From: Chryseobacterium herbae
Lineage (GTDB): Bacteria > Bacteroidota > Bacteroidia > Flavobacteriales > Weeksellaceae
Assembly: GCF_025154075.1 (NCBI RefSeq)
Contig: NZ_JAOAMU010000005.1
Coordinates: forward strand, 367,759-416,734
Direction: 5' to 3'
Length of the DNA stretch: 48,976 nt
In this document: positions 7,781-17,054 of the stretch, piece after piece
Layout: the number at the start of each line of letters is the position of its first letter
Numbering within the stretch: position 1 is the first letter of the stretch
The notes under the pieces: model-generated
The model's database searches: none
The model's input: only the letters and a program-made list of their open reading frames with translations
What the model was told of the DNA's origin: nothing
Position numbers and translations under genes: made by a program

Positions 7781-8890
7781 TTACACTGTACTTTTTACAG
7801 TTTTAAATATCTCATCTACAATCTCTTTTGCTGCATTGGGCTTGGCAAAATATTCCAGATTCTGAGACATTTCATTTCTTAAACTTTCACTGCTGCAGAT
7901 TTCTTCCAGTGTATTCCAGAATTTTTCCTGCATTTCAGAGTCTTTTACCATTCTGGCTGCATTTTTTTCAACCAGATTCATGGCGTTTTTGGTCTGATGA
8001 TCTTCCGCTGCAAAAGGGAAAGGTACCAGAAGAACCGGTTTCTTTGCTACTGCCAATTCTGAAATAGCAATGGCACCCGCTCTTGAAACAATGATGTCTG
8101 CCGCAGAATAAGCTGTTTCCATGTCTTTTATGAATTCATTGATGTGGATATTTCTGCGTTCGGTATCCTTTGTTTCTTCTAAAATATCTTGATAATCAAG
8201 CTTTCCTGTTTGCCAGATCAGCTGATAGTCTTTATTGACAAGTTCATTTAAATGAGATCTCCATGCATTATTTAATGTTCTGGAGCCCAAAGAGCCACCT
8301 ACTGAAAGAATGGTAAGCTTGTCTTTACTCAGTCCCATTTTTTCTTTTGCAAGGGCTGTTTCCGTCATTCCTGTGATGATATTCTCACGAATTGGATTTC
8401 CCAGGAATTTTATCTTTTCAGAAGGAAAGCCTTCCACTTTAGGATAAGCCGTGAAAACAGCTTTGGCTTTCTTACTTAAGATTTTATTGGTTACTCCTGC
8501 GTGGGCATTCTGCTCCTGAATAAAGATGGGAATTCCCATTTTACTGGCTTCGTACAAAGCCGGGCCGCTTGCAAAACCTCCGGTTCCAACTGCAAAATCG
8601 GGAGCGAAATTTTTAATGATCTTCTTTGATCTGGATAAGCTTTTCAAAATTTTGAAAGGCAGTCCCAAATTCGAGAGCATGTTTCCTCTGTCGATTCCGG
8701 CAATATCAATTCCTTCAATTTTATAACCTGCCTGCGGAACTTTTTCCATTTCCATTTTTCCGTTGGCACCGATGAACAAAAATTCCGTATCAGGAAATCT
8801 CTTTCTGATTTCGTCTGCAATAGCGATAGCCGGGAAGATGTGTCCTCCTGTTCCGCCGCCTGATAGTAATACTTTTAGTTTTTTGTTCAT
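7781..8890 (-). CDS. murG: MurG, lipid II-forming GlcNAc transferase
   Basis: The 369-residue GT-B glycosyltransferase adds GlcNAc to lipid I on the inner face of the membrane, giving lipid II. The glycine-rich loop LSGGGTGGHIFPA (residues 9-21) and the second-domain motifs (SVGGSLGSRTLN, SRAGAIAISELA, PFPFAAEDHQTKNA) are all present. The length is normal. It follows ftsW across a spacer with two twin-hairpin repeats, and murC follows after 61 bp. Confidence 0.97.
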   Translation of the reverse strand: MNKKLKVLLSGGGTGGHIFPAIAIADEIRKRFPDTEFLFIGANGKMEMEKVPQAGYKIEGIDIAGIDRGNMLSNLGLPFKILKSLSRSKKIIKNFAPDFAVGTGGFASGPALYEASKMGIPIFIQEQNAHAGVTNKILSKKAKAVFTAYPKVEGFPSEKIKFLGNPIRENIITGMTETALAKEKMGLSKDKLTILSVGGSLGSRTLNNAWRSHLNELVNKDYQLIWQTGKLDYQDILEETKDTERRNIHINEFIKDMETAYSAADIIVSRAGAIAISELAVAKKPVLLVPFPFAAEDHQTKNAMNLVEKNAARMVKDSEMQEKFWNTLEEICSSESLRNEMSQNLEYFAKPNAAKEIVDEIFKTVKSTV

Positions 8891-8905
8891 TTCTTTTTAT
8901 AATAT

Positions 8906-8949
8906 GATAGGACTGCGTCCTATCTTTTGTTAAATCGTCCCGTTGGGAC
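8906..8949. repeat. twin-hairpin intergenic repeat, copy B (murG-ftsW)
   Basis: GATAGGACTGCGTCCTATC (8906-8924) and GTCCCGTTGGGAC (8937-8949) are separated by the same kind of linker as copy A. Compared with copy A, an A-T pair in the first stem is replaced by C-G, so pairing is kept. This is a compensatory change. Confidence 0.8.
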
Positions 8950-8969
8950 TCTTTATCATTTCTTTTTTT

Positions 8970-9013
8970 GATAGGATTTTATCCTATCCTCCTATAAGTC
9001 GTCCCGTTGGGAC
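8970..9013. repeat. twin-hairpin intergenic repeat, copy C (murG-ftsW)
   Basis: GATAGGATTTTATCCTATC (8970-8988) and GTCCCGTTGGGAC (9001-9013) lie directly after copy B in the same orientation. This makes a tandem pair in the ftsW-murG spacer. The last base is 3 bp before the ftsW stop codon region on the plus strand. Confidence 0.8.
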
Positions 9014-9016
9014 TCT

Positions 9017-10255
9017 TTATGCTATATCATTAATTTCTGCTACGCTTTGTTTTTTGCCCATTCCTTCTTCATCGTATATCTGGATCCTTGAGCTTATATT
9101 TAAAATAATTCCAAGCTGGAGGTAGGTCACCAGCATGGAGGTTCCTCCGTAACTTATCAGTGGCAGCGGCTGTCCTGTTACCGGGATCAGATTGACTGCT
9201 ACAGCAATATTCACTGCAAGCTGGATAAAGATCATTACCCCGAGACTGAGCACGAGCAGGGACCCGAAAAAGGCGGGCATTTTGCTGGCGATCATCACGA
9301 TTCTGATCATCATAATGAGGTACAGACATATCAGGAAAGCGGCCCCAATCAGTCCGTATTCTTCTACGATTACAGCAAAAATAAAGTCGGAGGCAGACTG
9401 TGGAAGCATTTGTTTCAATGCACTTTTTCCTGGTCCCATTCCGGTAATTCCACCATGAACGATCGCAGCTTTGGCCTGCATGACCTGATAGTTTTTAGCT
9501 TTTACGCTTTCATCATCTACATCAGTGGTTTTTGCTTTGCTGGAAGTAAATGTTTCAATACGGCTCATCCATGTATGCACACGGTTTCCGCCGATCAGAT
9601 TGGTGTTTAATGCGATAATCAGAAAGAAAACAATGGCTACAAACGAGGAAGAGATGAATCCGGCAATGTATTTCCAGTGGAGCTGTCCTATAATCAGAAC
9701 AATCACGGAAACCAATAAGATCATCAATGCTGTAGAACCGTTGTCTTTTGCAACCAGCACAAATACCAGCAGGATAGGTCCGAAGATGTACATAATGTTC
9801 TCTATCGGAAGTCTTTCCCGCGTTATTTTCTTGGTCAGATATCTGCAGAGATAAATGACCAGCATTAAAAACGCAAATGACGATGGCTGGAATGAGATAG
9901 GGGTTCCGGGGATTTTCAACCATCTTGAAGCGCTGGCTCCATCAATGGTCTGACCTGTAAACATGGTGACCACAAGAAGAACGATCATTAGACCGAGCAG
10001 AATACTGCTGAGCTTTCCGATGTACTCGTATTTCACCATTCCCACCACTCTCATGATCACAAGACCTAAGACCACAAAGAACATATGTTTGATAACGTGA
10101 CCGGTTGTGGTCCCGTTATTAACGATATATTCCAGATTTGAACTTGCAGAGTATACCGGGAAGATAGAGAAAATGGAGATCACAAGGATGACCATCCAAA
10201 GTACTTTATCGCCCTTTAGAAATTCAATTCTGCTTTCTGTGTTCTGTTCGTCCAT
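9017..10255 (-). CDS. ftsW: FtsW/RodA-family septal peptidoglycan polymerase
   Basis: The 412-residue polytopic SEDS protein has about ten hydrophobic helices, the first near residues 17-34. SEDS signatures include the SASRWLKIPGTPISFQPSSFA region and, near the C-terminus, GQPLPLISYGGTSML. FtsW polymerises septal glycan strands from lipid II together with its cognate transpeptidase (FtsI here). It lies between murD and murG, the standard ftsW position. The start at 10255 gives a short acidic cytoplasmic tail. Confidence 0.95.
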   Translation of the reverse strand: MDEQNTESRIEFLKGDKVLWMVILVISIFSIFPVYSASSNLEYIVNNGTTTGHVIKHMFFVVLGLVIMRVVGMVKYEYIGKLSSILLGLMIVLLVVTMFTGQTIDGASASRWLKIPGTPISFQPSSFAFLMLVIYLCRYLTKKITRERLPIENIMYIFGPILLVFVLVAKDNGSTALMILLVSVIVLIIGQLHWKYIAGFISSSFVAIVFFLIIALNTNLIGGNRVHTWMSRIETFTSSKAKTTDVDDESVKAKNYQVMQAKAAIVHGGITGMGPGKSALKQMLPQSASDFIFAVIVEEYGLIGAAFLICLYLIMMIRIVMIASKMPAFFGSLLVLSLGVMIFIQLAVNIAVAVNLIPVTGQPLPLISYGGTSMLVTYLQLGIILNISSRIQIYDEEGMGKKQSVAEINDIA

Positions 10256-10319
10256 ATTTTTTTGTATTCATGTATGATGTACAAAGTAAAATGTACTTTT
10301 TACACCCGACATTTTACAT

Positions 10320-11645
10320 TTACTTTAATACTTGCTCTTTAAACTGTTTTCCTCTGTCCTCATAGCTTTTGAACAGGTCAAAACTTGCACAGCATGGGGA
10401 AAGTAAAACGGTATCTCCGCTTTTGGCCAGTGATTTTGATATTTTCACGGCTTCTTCCATGCTTGATGTATCATAGATGAATTCTTTTTTGTCTTTAAAG
10501 AAGTCTATAATCTTTGTATTGTCTATTCCAAGACATACAATGGCTTTTACTTTTCTTTTAACAAGCTCCTCAATTTCTGAGTAGTCGTTTCCTTTATCTA
10601 ATCCTCCTACGATCCAGACCGTTGGGGTTTTCATGCTTTCTAAAGCATAGTAGGTCGCGTTTACATTCGTTGCTTTACTGTCATTGATGTATTTTACACC
10701 ATTGGTCTCTGTTACGAATTCAAGTCTGTGCTCTACCGCCTGGAAAGTCATCAGTGAGTTTCTGATACTTTCATTGTTGATTTCTAATATTTTACCGGCT
10801 ATTGATGCGGCTAAGCTGTTGGCAACATTGTGATTTCCAAGAAGAGACAGTTTATCCATCTTCATAGAAAACTCATCCTCCATTTTTACTACAATCTGAT
10901 CGCCATCAATGAAACCCCCTTCAGATAATTTTTCTTTTGTAGAGAAGGGAATCATTTTCGCTTTTATTTCCAGCTTCTCAAGAATGGTTTTGCTCATTTC
11001 GTCATCTTTGTTGTAGATGAAGAAATTGTCATTCTCCTGATTTTCAGCAATTCTGAATTTAGCTAAAGCATATTCTTCATAATTGTAGTTGTACTGATCC
11101 AGATGATCCTTGGACAGATTCAACAGCAAAGAAATGTAAGGTCTGAAGTTTTGAATATCATCCAATTGGAACGAACTCACCTCCAGAACATAATATTCAT
11201 GGTTTTCATCAGCCACCTGTTTGGCAAAGCTGTATCCTATATTTCCTCCTAATCCTACATTTAATCCGTCATTTTTCAGGATGTGGTAGATCAGGGAAGT
11301 GGTTGTTGTTTTTCCGTTGCTTCCTGTGATGGCAATGATTTTGGCATCTGTAAATTCTGAAGCGAACTCAATTTCAGAGGAAAGTCTGATTCCTTTCTCA
11401 TGAATTTTGTGAACGATCTCCGCCTTTTTGGGAATTCCCGGGCTTTTTACGATCCAGTCGGCATTTAAAATTCTTTCTTCGTTGTGGTTTCCTTCTTCAA
11501 ATTCAATTTCATTTTCGGCTAAAAACTGCTTGTAGTTATCCTTAATAGCTCCTTTGTCTGAAAGGAAAACCTCCAGACCCTGTTTTTTCGCTAAATAAGC
11601 AGCTCCGCATCCGCTCTCTCCACCTCCTAAAACAACTATTTTCAT
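10320..11645 (-). CDS. murD: UDP-N-acetylmuramoyl-L-alanine--D-glutamate ligase MurD
   Basis: The 441-residue ligase adds D-glutamate to UDP-MurNAc-L-Ala in the cytosol. The start MKIVVLGGGESGCGAAYLAK is the nucleotide-sugar-binding Rossmann loop. The ATP P-loop is TGSNGKTTTT (residues 108-117). The C-terminal motifs YINDSKATNVNAT, VGGLDKGNDY and LLSPCCASFDLF are diagnostic of MurD. The length is normal. The spacer to mraY is short and full of AT-rich words (TGTAAAATGTATACTG). Confidence 0.97.
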   Translation of the reverse strand: MKIVVLGGGESGCGAAYLAKKQGLEVFLSDKGAIKDNYKQFLAENEIEFEEGNHNEERILNADWIVKSPGIPKKAEIVHKIHEKGIRLSSEIEFASEFTDAKIIAITGSNGKTTTTSLIYHILKNDGLNVGLGGNIGYSFAKQVADENHEYYVLEVSSFQLDDIQNFRPYISLLLNLSKDHLDQYNYNYEEYALAKFRIAENQENDNFFIYNKDDEMSKTILEKLEIKAKMIPFSTKEKLSEGGFIDGDQIVVKMEDEFSMKMDKLSLLGNHNVANSLAASIAGKILEINNESIRNSLMTFQAVEHRLEFVTETNGVKYINDSKATNVNATYYALESMKTPTVWIVGGLDKGNDYSEIEELVKRKVKAIVCLGIDNTKIIDFFKDKKEFIYDTSSMEEAVKISKSLAKSGDTVLLSPCCASFDLFKSYEDRGKQFKEQVLK

Positions 11646-11729
11646 ATCTATTCTTTTGTAAAATGTATACTGTAAAATGTATTAATGTAATTTGGTTTTG
11701 TATTAATACTTCATACTTTACACAAGGTT

Positions 11730-12971
11730 TTATCTCATTTTTAATGTGATCAGGCATACAATAGCCAGCATTACTCCGATGATGATCATTCTGTTGACGA
11801 TCTTACTCTCATGGAAACCTCCTTTCTGATAATGGTGGTGTAATGGTGACATTCTAAAAAATCTATTATTCTGAGCGTAATCCAGTCCATATTTTCTTTT
11901 TCTGTATTTGAAAACAACGACCTGTAGCATTACCGATACGTTTTCAATCAGGAAGATTCCGCATAATACCGGAATCAGAAGTTCTTTTCTCAGGATGATC
12001 GCTAAAACGGCAATCACTCCTCCCAGCATCAGACTTCCTGTGTCTCCCATAAAAACCTGGGCAGGATAGGTATTGTACCAGAAGAATCCGATTACAGCAC
12101 CTACCATGGCTACTGCGAAAATCGTGGTTTCCCCCATATTCGGGAGGAACATAATATTGAGATAATCTGCAAAAATAATGTTCCCGGAAAGGTAGGCGAA
12201 CAGGGCGAGGGTGAGCAATATAATAGCACTGGTTCCTGCCGCGAGCCCATCAATTCCATCCGTAATATTGGCTCCGTTTGAAACGGCGGTCACAATGAAA
12301 ATAACAATCGGGATAAAGACAATCCATGCCCACTCATGGGCATCTTTATCATTCATCCAGAAAAGTATTCCGCTGTAATCAAACTCGTTGTTCTTAGCAA
12401 ATGGAACGGTAGAAACGGTGATCTTTTCTGTTGGCATAAAGTTCTGCTCTACATTGTTTCGGTTCACCACTTTTGCATCCGCATACTTTCTTTTAACCGT
12501 AATGTCCGGGTGGAAATACATTGTAACTCCGACAATTAGCCCTAAACCAACCTGGCCGACAATTTTGAATTTCCCACTCAGTCCGTCTTTATTTTTCTTT
12601 ACTTTCTTTAAATAATCATCTACGAAACCTATGGCACCCATCCACAACATGGAAACCAGCAGAAGAACGATATACACATTGGTAATTCTCGTAAAGAGCA
12701 GCACCGGGATGATCGTGGCAATAATAATGATAAGGCCTCCCATTGTAGGTGTTCCTTCTTTCTGCTTTTGTCCGTCTAATCCAAGATCACGTACCAATTC
12801 GCCCATCTGTTTTGCTCTCAGATAATTGATGATCCTTTTTCCGTAGACCAAGGCAATGACCAAAGAAAACAGCACCGCTATTCCGGCACGGAAAGAAATG
12901 TATTTCAGCATTCCCAATCCCGGTATGTGGATTCCCTGGCTGGTTAGGTATTCGTATAGATAGTATAGCAT
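11730..12971 (-). CDS. mraY: phospho-MurNAc-pentapeptide transferase MraY
   Basis: The 413-residue membrane enzyme transfers phospho-MurNAc-pentapeptide to undecaprenyl phosphate, making lipid I. Family motifs are present: GTPTMGG near residue 73, FVDDYLKK with the paired aspartates, NGANITDGIDGLAAG, and the C-terminal SPLHHHYQKGG histidine cluster. It is about 50 residues longer than the E. coli protein. The extra sequence is an inserted hydrophilic stretch (about residues 165-220, including TVKRKYADAKVVNRNNVEQ) before a transmembrane helix. Such an insertion is, as far as I recall, common in Bacteroidota MraY. Confidence 0.97.
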   Translation of the reverse strand: MLYYLYEYLTSQGIHIPGLGMLKYISFRAGIAVLFSLVIALVYGKRIINYLRAKQMGELVRDLGLDGQKQKEGTPTMGGLIIIIATIIPVLLFTRITNVYIVLLLVSMLWMGAIGFVDDYLKKVKKNKDGLSGKFKIVGQVGLGLIVGVTMYFHPDITVKRKYADAKVVNRNNVEQNFMPTEKITVSTVPFAKNNEFDYSGILFWMNDKDAHEWAWIVFIPIVIFIVTAVSNGANITDGIDGLAAGTSAIILLTLALFAYLSGNIIFADYLNIMFLPNMGETTIFAVAMVGAVIGFFWYNTYPAQVFMGDTGSLMLGGVIAVLAIILRKELLIPVLCGIFLIENVSVMLQVVVFKYRKRKYGLDYAQNNRFFRMSPLHHHYQKGGFHESKIVNRMIIIGVMLAIVCLITLKMR

Positions 12972-13047
12972 AGTTTCAATTATTAATAAATGATAAGTGA
13001 TTATTGATGAATGATAAATTAAGTGCTTTCAATAATCGATTATAAAT

Positions 13048-14508
13048 TTATTTACTCATTAACTTCCAAAGCTCGTTGATCGTTTCTTTGTCGTCAAAAT
13101 GATGTTTAACACCATTGATGTCCTGATAGGTTTCGTGGCCTTTTCCGGCTACTAAAACAATATCTTTAGGCTCTGCAAACTTAATCGCCATTTTAATGGC
13201 TTCTTTTCTGTCCGGAATTGAAGTGTATTTGCTGAAGTTTTGAGATTCAACACCTGCTTCAATTTCTTTGATGATCTGTGCAGGATCTTCTGTTCTCGGA
13301 TTGTCTGAGGTGATGATTGCCAAGGTTGATTTTCTGGTGGCAATATTTCCCATTTCAGGTCTTTTGGAGTGATCTCTGTCGCCTCCGCATCCGAAAACGG
13401 TGATCAGTCTTTCGTTTTTGGTTCTGATGTCATTAATGCTGTCCAGAATGTTTTCCAAAGCATCCGGCGTATGAGCATAATCTACGATGAAGAAAATTCC
13501 ACCATCTGATTTGAAGGTTTCAAACCTTCCGGAAACTCTCTTCAGCTTGCTGATCGCCTGCAAAATTTCATCCTGCTCAAAACCAAGTTCTGTTGCGATT
13601 CCGAAAACCAGTAATAAGTTGTACACATTGAATCGTCCTGTCAGTGTCGTCCAGAATTCTTTTCCATTGAAGTTCAGCAGCATTCCATTGAAATCAATTT
13701 CTAAAGATTTTCCGTGGTAATCTGCCATGGTTTTCAGGGCGTAAGACTTTTTCTTAGCCTTCGTATTCTGAAGCATCACCATTCCGTTTTTGTCGTCAAC
13801 GTTTGTGATGGCTACAGCAGTATCTTCAAGTCCATCGAAAAACCTCTTCTTGGTTTTAAGATATTCGTCGAATGTTTTATGGTAATCCAGGTGGTCGTGG
13901 GTAAGGTTGGTGAATCCTGCAATTTTGAAATACAGGCCTTCAATTCTGTTTTGTGCAATTCCATGGGAGCTAACTTCCATGAAAGCAAATTCACAACCTT
14001 TTTCAACGGCCTCGGCTAAAATTTTATTGATGGTAATGACATCCGGAGTCGTATGTGTTGCAGGAATGATTTCATCCGCAATTCTGATCTCCACCGTGGA
14101 AAGAAGGGCAGAATCATATCCCAGATTTTTGAATACATCAAAAAGAAGGGTAGATACTGATGTTTTTCCATTGGTTCCCGTAACTCCGATTAATTTAAGT
14201 TTCTGAGATGGATTTCCGTAAAAGTTGGATGCCAGATGTCCCAAAGTCTGAGATGAATCTTTCACCTTAATGTAGGTTACCTCTTCATTCAATGTTTCAG
14301 GGAATTCTTCGCACACCACTGCTTTTGCACCTTTTTCAACAGATGATGCAATGTATGAATGTCCGTCTGCAACGGTTCCTCTCACTGCAACGTACAATGA
14401 GTTTTCCGTAATCTTTCTGCTGTCGAAAACCAATTCTGAGATCTCACGGGCGTCGTCGCCGTGAATTTCTAAAACTGGGATTCTTTTTAATAATTCTGTT
14501 ATTATCAT
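13048..14508 (-). CDS. murE: MurE, UDP-MurNAc-tripeptide synthetase (probably meso-DAP adding)
   Basis: The 486-residue Mur ligase adds the third stem-peptide residue. The P-loop is GVTGTNGKTSVST (residues 108-120). The C-terminal motif SDNPRTEDP contains DNPR, the signature that goes with meso-diaminopimelate selection, so a DAP-type wall is inferred. YAHTPDALENIL and GCGGDRDHSKRPEMG are further family motifs. It is encoded between ftsI and mraY. The region upstream of the start (14517-14700) holds hairpin repeats and a duplicated ftsI 3' end. Confidence 0.96.
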   Translation of the reverse strand: MIITELLKRIPVLEIHGDDAREISELVFDSRKITENSLYVAVRGTVADGHSYIASSVEKGAKAVVCEEFPETLNEEVTYIKVKDSSQTLGHLASNFYGNPSQKLKLIGVTGTNGKTSVSTLLFDVFKNLGYDSALLSTVEIRIADEIIPATHTTPDVITINKILAEAVEKGCEFAFMEVSSHGIAQNRIEGLYFKIAGFTNLTHDHLDYHKTFDEYLKTKKRFFDGLEDTAVAITNVDDKNGMVMLQNTKAKKKSYALKTMADYHGKSLEIDFNGMLLNFNGKEFWTTLTGRFNVYNLLLVFGIATELGFEQDEILQAISKLKRVSGRFETFKSDGGIFFIVDYAHTPDALENILDSINDIRTKNERLITVFGCGGDRDHSKRPEMGNIATRKSTLAIITSDNPRTEDPAQIIKEIEAGVESQNFSKYTSIPDRKEAIKMAIKFAEPKDIVLVAGKGHETYQDINGVKHHFDDKETINELWKLMSK

Positions 14509-14516
14509 TTTTTATT

Positions 14517-14560
14517 AATAGGATTTCATCCTATTCTTTGTTAAATCGTCCCTTTAGGAC
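14517..14560. repeat. twin-hairpin intergenic repeat, copy D (ftsI-murE)
   Basis: AATAGGATTTCATCCTATT (14517-14535) pairs fully. Its outer pair is A-T where the other copies have G-C, a compensatory change. The second hairpin GTCCCTTTAGGAC (14548-14560) has lost its innermost pair. Orientation and spacing match copies A-C. Confidence 0.75.
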
Positions 14561-14573
14561 TGGGTTTTCTATT

Positions 14574-14679
14574 TTAATTCTGCAGAGATAAATAAATTCT
14601 CTGGTTCTTGCTGATTATGGTGCCTTCCTGAGAAAACTTTTTTTAATCCTTCCAACGTCATTGTAGTCAATCCGTAACC
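14574..14679 (-). pseudogene. decayed duplicate of the ftsI 3' end (PASTA tail)
   Basis: Unit 14541-14680 is a tandem copy, period 140 bp, of 14681-14820. The latter holds the last codons of ftsI plus the hairpin just after it. About 60 bases next to the stop are practically identical and encode KNQRIYLSLQN then stop. Further upstream there are many substitutions and two one-base deletions relative to the intact gene, one at a run of seven T (14638-14644), so the reading frame is broken. It has no start codon and cannot make protein. Confidence 0.85.
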
Positions 14680-14687
14680 TTTAAATC

Positions 14688-14700
14688 GTCCCTTTGGGAC
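14688..14700. repeat. solo second hairpin of the twin-hairpin repeat, copy E
   Basis: GTCCCTTTGGGAC with the preceding TTAAATC linker is present, but the first stem-loop is missing. In its place lies the end of the duplicated ftsI fragment. This fits a 140-bp tandem duplication whose left break fell between the two hairpins. Confidence 0.7.
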
Positions 14701-14713
14701 TGGGTTTTCTATT

Positions 14714-16705
14714 TTAATTCTGCAGAGATAAATAAATTCTCTGGTTCTTACTGATTATGGTGCCTTCCAGAGGAAACTGCTCTTTAATCCTTCCTACACC
14801 TTTGTAATCAATACGGTAGCCTAAGTTTTCCAATTGAGGAATTACATTTTTACCAATGAGACCGACTACATTTGGCATCTGTTTATTGTTGACTGCTACT
14901 TTGACATTAGGTTCTACCATTTTGCTTAGATTCACCTTTCTGTCTACCAGCATTTCTTTTTCTATATTCTGAGGTGTTTTCAGGAATGTTTTCCCTGCAA
15001 TTTCCTTAAATACGGGAGCTGAAACGGGCCCTCCATAAAAACCGATCGCTGTATTAGGCTCACTGATCATCACATAACACGTATATTTTGGATGATCTGC
15101 GGGGTAGAACCCTGCGAATGATGCGCGGTATTTCATTGGACCAGGAAGCCAGTATTCAAATCTTGCAGTTCCTGTTTTCCCTGCCATTTTAAGGTTTGGT
15201 GTGAAGATGCTTCGTCCGGTTCCTTTTTCTACGGCTTTCGTCAGTGCGCTGGTCATCATTTTGATGGCTTTTTCTGAGGCCATTTTGTTCACCATGACTT
15301 CCGGTTTTGCGCTGTACATTACTTTACCGTCTTTCATGATCTTATCGATGAATAATGGTTTCAGCATTTTACCGCCGTTAGCAACCCCGTTATAGAAAGT
15401 TGTTAACTGTAACAGGTTGATGTTCGATGAATATCCGTAAGAAATAGAAGCAAGCGTTGCAGCATTCCACCTCCTGTGCTGTGGAGTCAGAATCTTGGGT
15501 TTTGTGATTCCCGGAAGTTCTATATCCATCTTATCGAATAATTTCCATCTTTTCAGGTGATCAAGGAAAATCTGTGGTTTGTCTGCGTAATATTTTGTGA
15601 TCAGTTTTGAAGTTCCTACGTTGCTTGATTTCGCTAAAACGTCACTGATATCATAAATTCCTCCACCGTGGCCGTCAGAAATTCTCTGTTTTGCATAAGT
15701 CCAAACACCGTTTCCTACATCTACCGTTGTATTTTCATCGATAAACCCGTCGTCCATTGCTGCCAAAAGAGAAATGGTCTTAAAAGTAGACCCCGGTTCG
15801 ATATTATCTTTTAAAGCGTAGTTGTAAGAATCTTCGTATTCTCCTTCGTCTGTTCTTCTTAGGTTAACTAGAGCACGCACTTTCCCGGTTTCTGTTTCCA
15901 TGACGATCACTGTTCCGTGTTTGGCTTCATAGGTGATCAGCTGCTTCTCTAATGCAGAGTGCGCAATGTCCTGAATTCTAAGGTCTAAAGTGGTATATAC
16001 GTCTTCACCATCTACCGGTTCTTTTACTTTCCAGTAATCGATAGGCTTCCATTGTGATGAATTGATTCTCTGTTCCAATCTTCTTCCGTCGGTTCCGGTA
16101 AGGTATTTTGAGAAGGCTCCTTCCAGACCGGCTTTTACTTCACCATTATCGATACCAATGGTTCCGGCACCAATTTCTGAAGTGGCGAGTTCTCTCTTAT
16201 AATTTCGGTCTACGATGAAACCTCCTTTGTTTTTTCCTTTTTTGAAGACCGGAAAGTTTCTGATTCTGTCGTATTGGTCAAAATCAAGGCCTTTAACCAA
16301 TGTGTAGTACTGGTTTTTCTTTTTTTTCTGCTCGTCAAATTTCTGTCTGAATTCTCCTCTGGATTTTCCGAACATTTTGCTTAGAGAATCTGTCAGCGCT
16401 CCGATATTATTGCTGTAGATTGTATCTTTCATTGTTTTAAAATCAAGATAGATGTCATAGCGCATTACGGTGGTGGCCAGAATGGATCCGTCTGAAGCAA
16501 ACAGATTTCCGCGGGCAGCTTTTAAAGTGGCTTCGCGGTAGTTCTTATTAATGTAATCATCTTTAATCTCCTGAACATTAGTGTTTTGCAGGATTACAAT
16601 TCTCGCAAGAAACAGCACAAATACACACAGGACTCCTACTGCGAACAAGTAGCCCCATCTTAACGTCTTTTTACGTTTGTTATCGTATTCATTTTGTTTT
16701 TGCAT
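14714..16705 (-). CDS. ftsI: FtsI-type penicillin-binding protein (septal transpeptidase) with PASTA
   Basis: The 663-residue class B PBP cross-links septal peptidoglycan in the periplasm. It has one N-terminal transmembrane helix (about residues 18-40), a PBP dimerisation domain, and a transpeptidase domain with SxxK at S306-K309 (PGSTFK), SSN at 360-362 and KTG at 510-512. A C-terminal PASTA-like domain (about 600-663, containing MPNVVGLIGKNVIPQLENLGY) follows. The start overlaps the end of ftsL by 17 bp, suggesting translational coupling. It pairs functionally with FtsW downstream. Its 3' end is duplicated next door (14574-14679). Confidence 0.96.
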   Translation of the reverse strand: MQKQNEYDNKRKKTLRWGYLFAVGVLCVFVLFLARIVILQNTNVQEIKDDYINKNYREATLKAARGNLFASDGSILATTVMRYDIYLDFKTMKDTIYSNNIGALTDSLSKMFGKSRGEFRQKFDEQKKKKNQYYTLVKGLDFDQYDRIRNFPVFKKGKNKGGFIVDRNYKRELATSEIGAGTIGIDNGEVKAGLEGAFSKYLTGTDGRRLEQRINSSQWKPIDYWKVKEPVDGEDVYTTLDLRIQDIAHSALEKQLITYEAKHGTVIVMETETGKVRALVNLRRTDEGEYEDSYNYALKDNIEPGSTFKTISLLAAMDDGFIDENTTVDVGNGVWTYAKQRISDGHGGGIYDISDVLAKSSNVGTSKLITKYYADKPQIFLDHLKRWKLFDKMDIELPGITKPKILTPQHRRWNAATLASISYGYSSNINLLQLTTFYNGVANGGKMLKPLFIDKIMKDGKVMYSAKPEVMVNKMASEKAIKMMTSALTKAVEKGTGRSIFTPNLKMAGKTGTARFEYWLPGPMKYRASFAGFYPADHPKYTCYVMISEPNTAIGFYGGPVSAPVFKEIAGKTFLKTPQNIEKEMLVDRKVNLSKMVEPNVKVAVNNKQMPNVVGLIGKNVIPQLENLGYRIDYKGVGRIKEQFPLEGTIISKNQRIYLSLQN

Positions 16706-17054
16706 CTGTACTGTCTAGTTTTATTAGCAGTTTATGAGGATGGTTTTCCAAAGTCATCAGTGAGTCCTTTGCTACTTCCTTCCCCAGTTGCGATTCCATT
16801 TTTACTTTGATCAGCTTACTCTGGGCATAAGCGTTTCTCGATTTGTATTCTTCAGTCTCTTCTTTTAAAGCATTGACAATTTTGATCTTTTTGTTGACAA
16901 GGTGATTGCTATAAATCATTGCCATCATCAGAATGAACAACAGTAAAAAATACTTGTAATGAGTTTTGATCTCATCACGGTTCAGAAAGTTTCCTTTTAT
17001 AATGTCTATAAAAGTGAGTCTTTTCTGAGGGCGGTTTGTTGTTCTTTTTGCCAA
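16689..17054 (-). CDS. ftsL: FtsL-like divisome protein
   Basis: The 121-residue bitopic protein has a basic cytoplasmic N-terminus, one transmembrane helix (about residues 35-50, YFLLLFILMMAMIYSNHLV) and a periplasmic region with coiled-coil character (KIKIVNALKEETEEYKSRNAYAQSKL). This architecture and its place between rsmH and ftsI identify it as the FtsL component that helps activate FtsWI. Sequence conservation in this family is low, so the call depends on topology and context. The stop lies inside the start region of ftsI. Confidence 0.85.
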   Translation of the reverse strand: MAKRTTNRPQKRLTFIDIIKGNFLNRDEIKTHYKYFLLLFILMMAMIYSNHLVNKKIKIVNALKEETEEYKSRNAYAQSKLIKVKMESQLGKEVAKDSLMTLENHPHKLLIKLDSTDAKTK

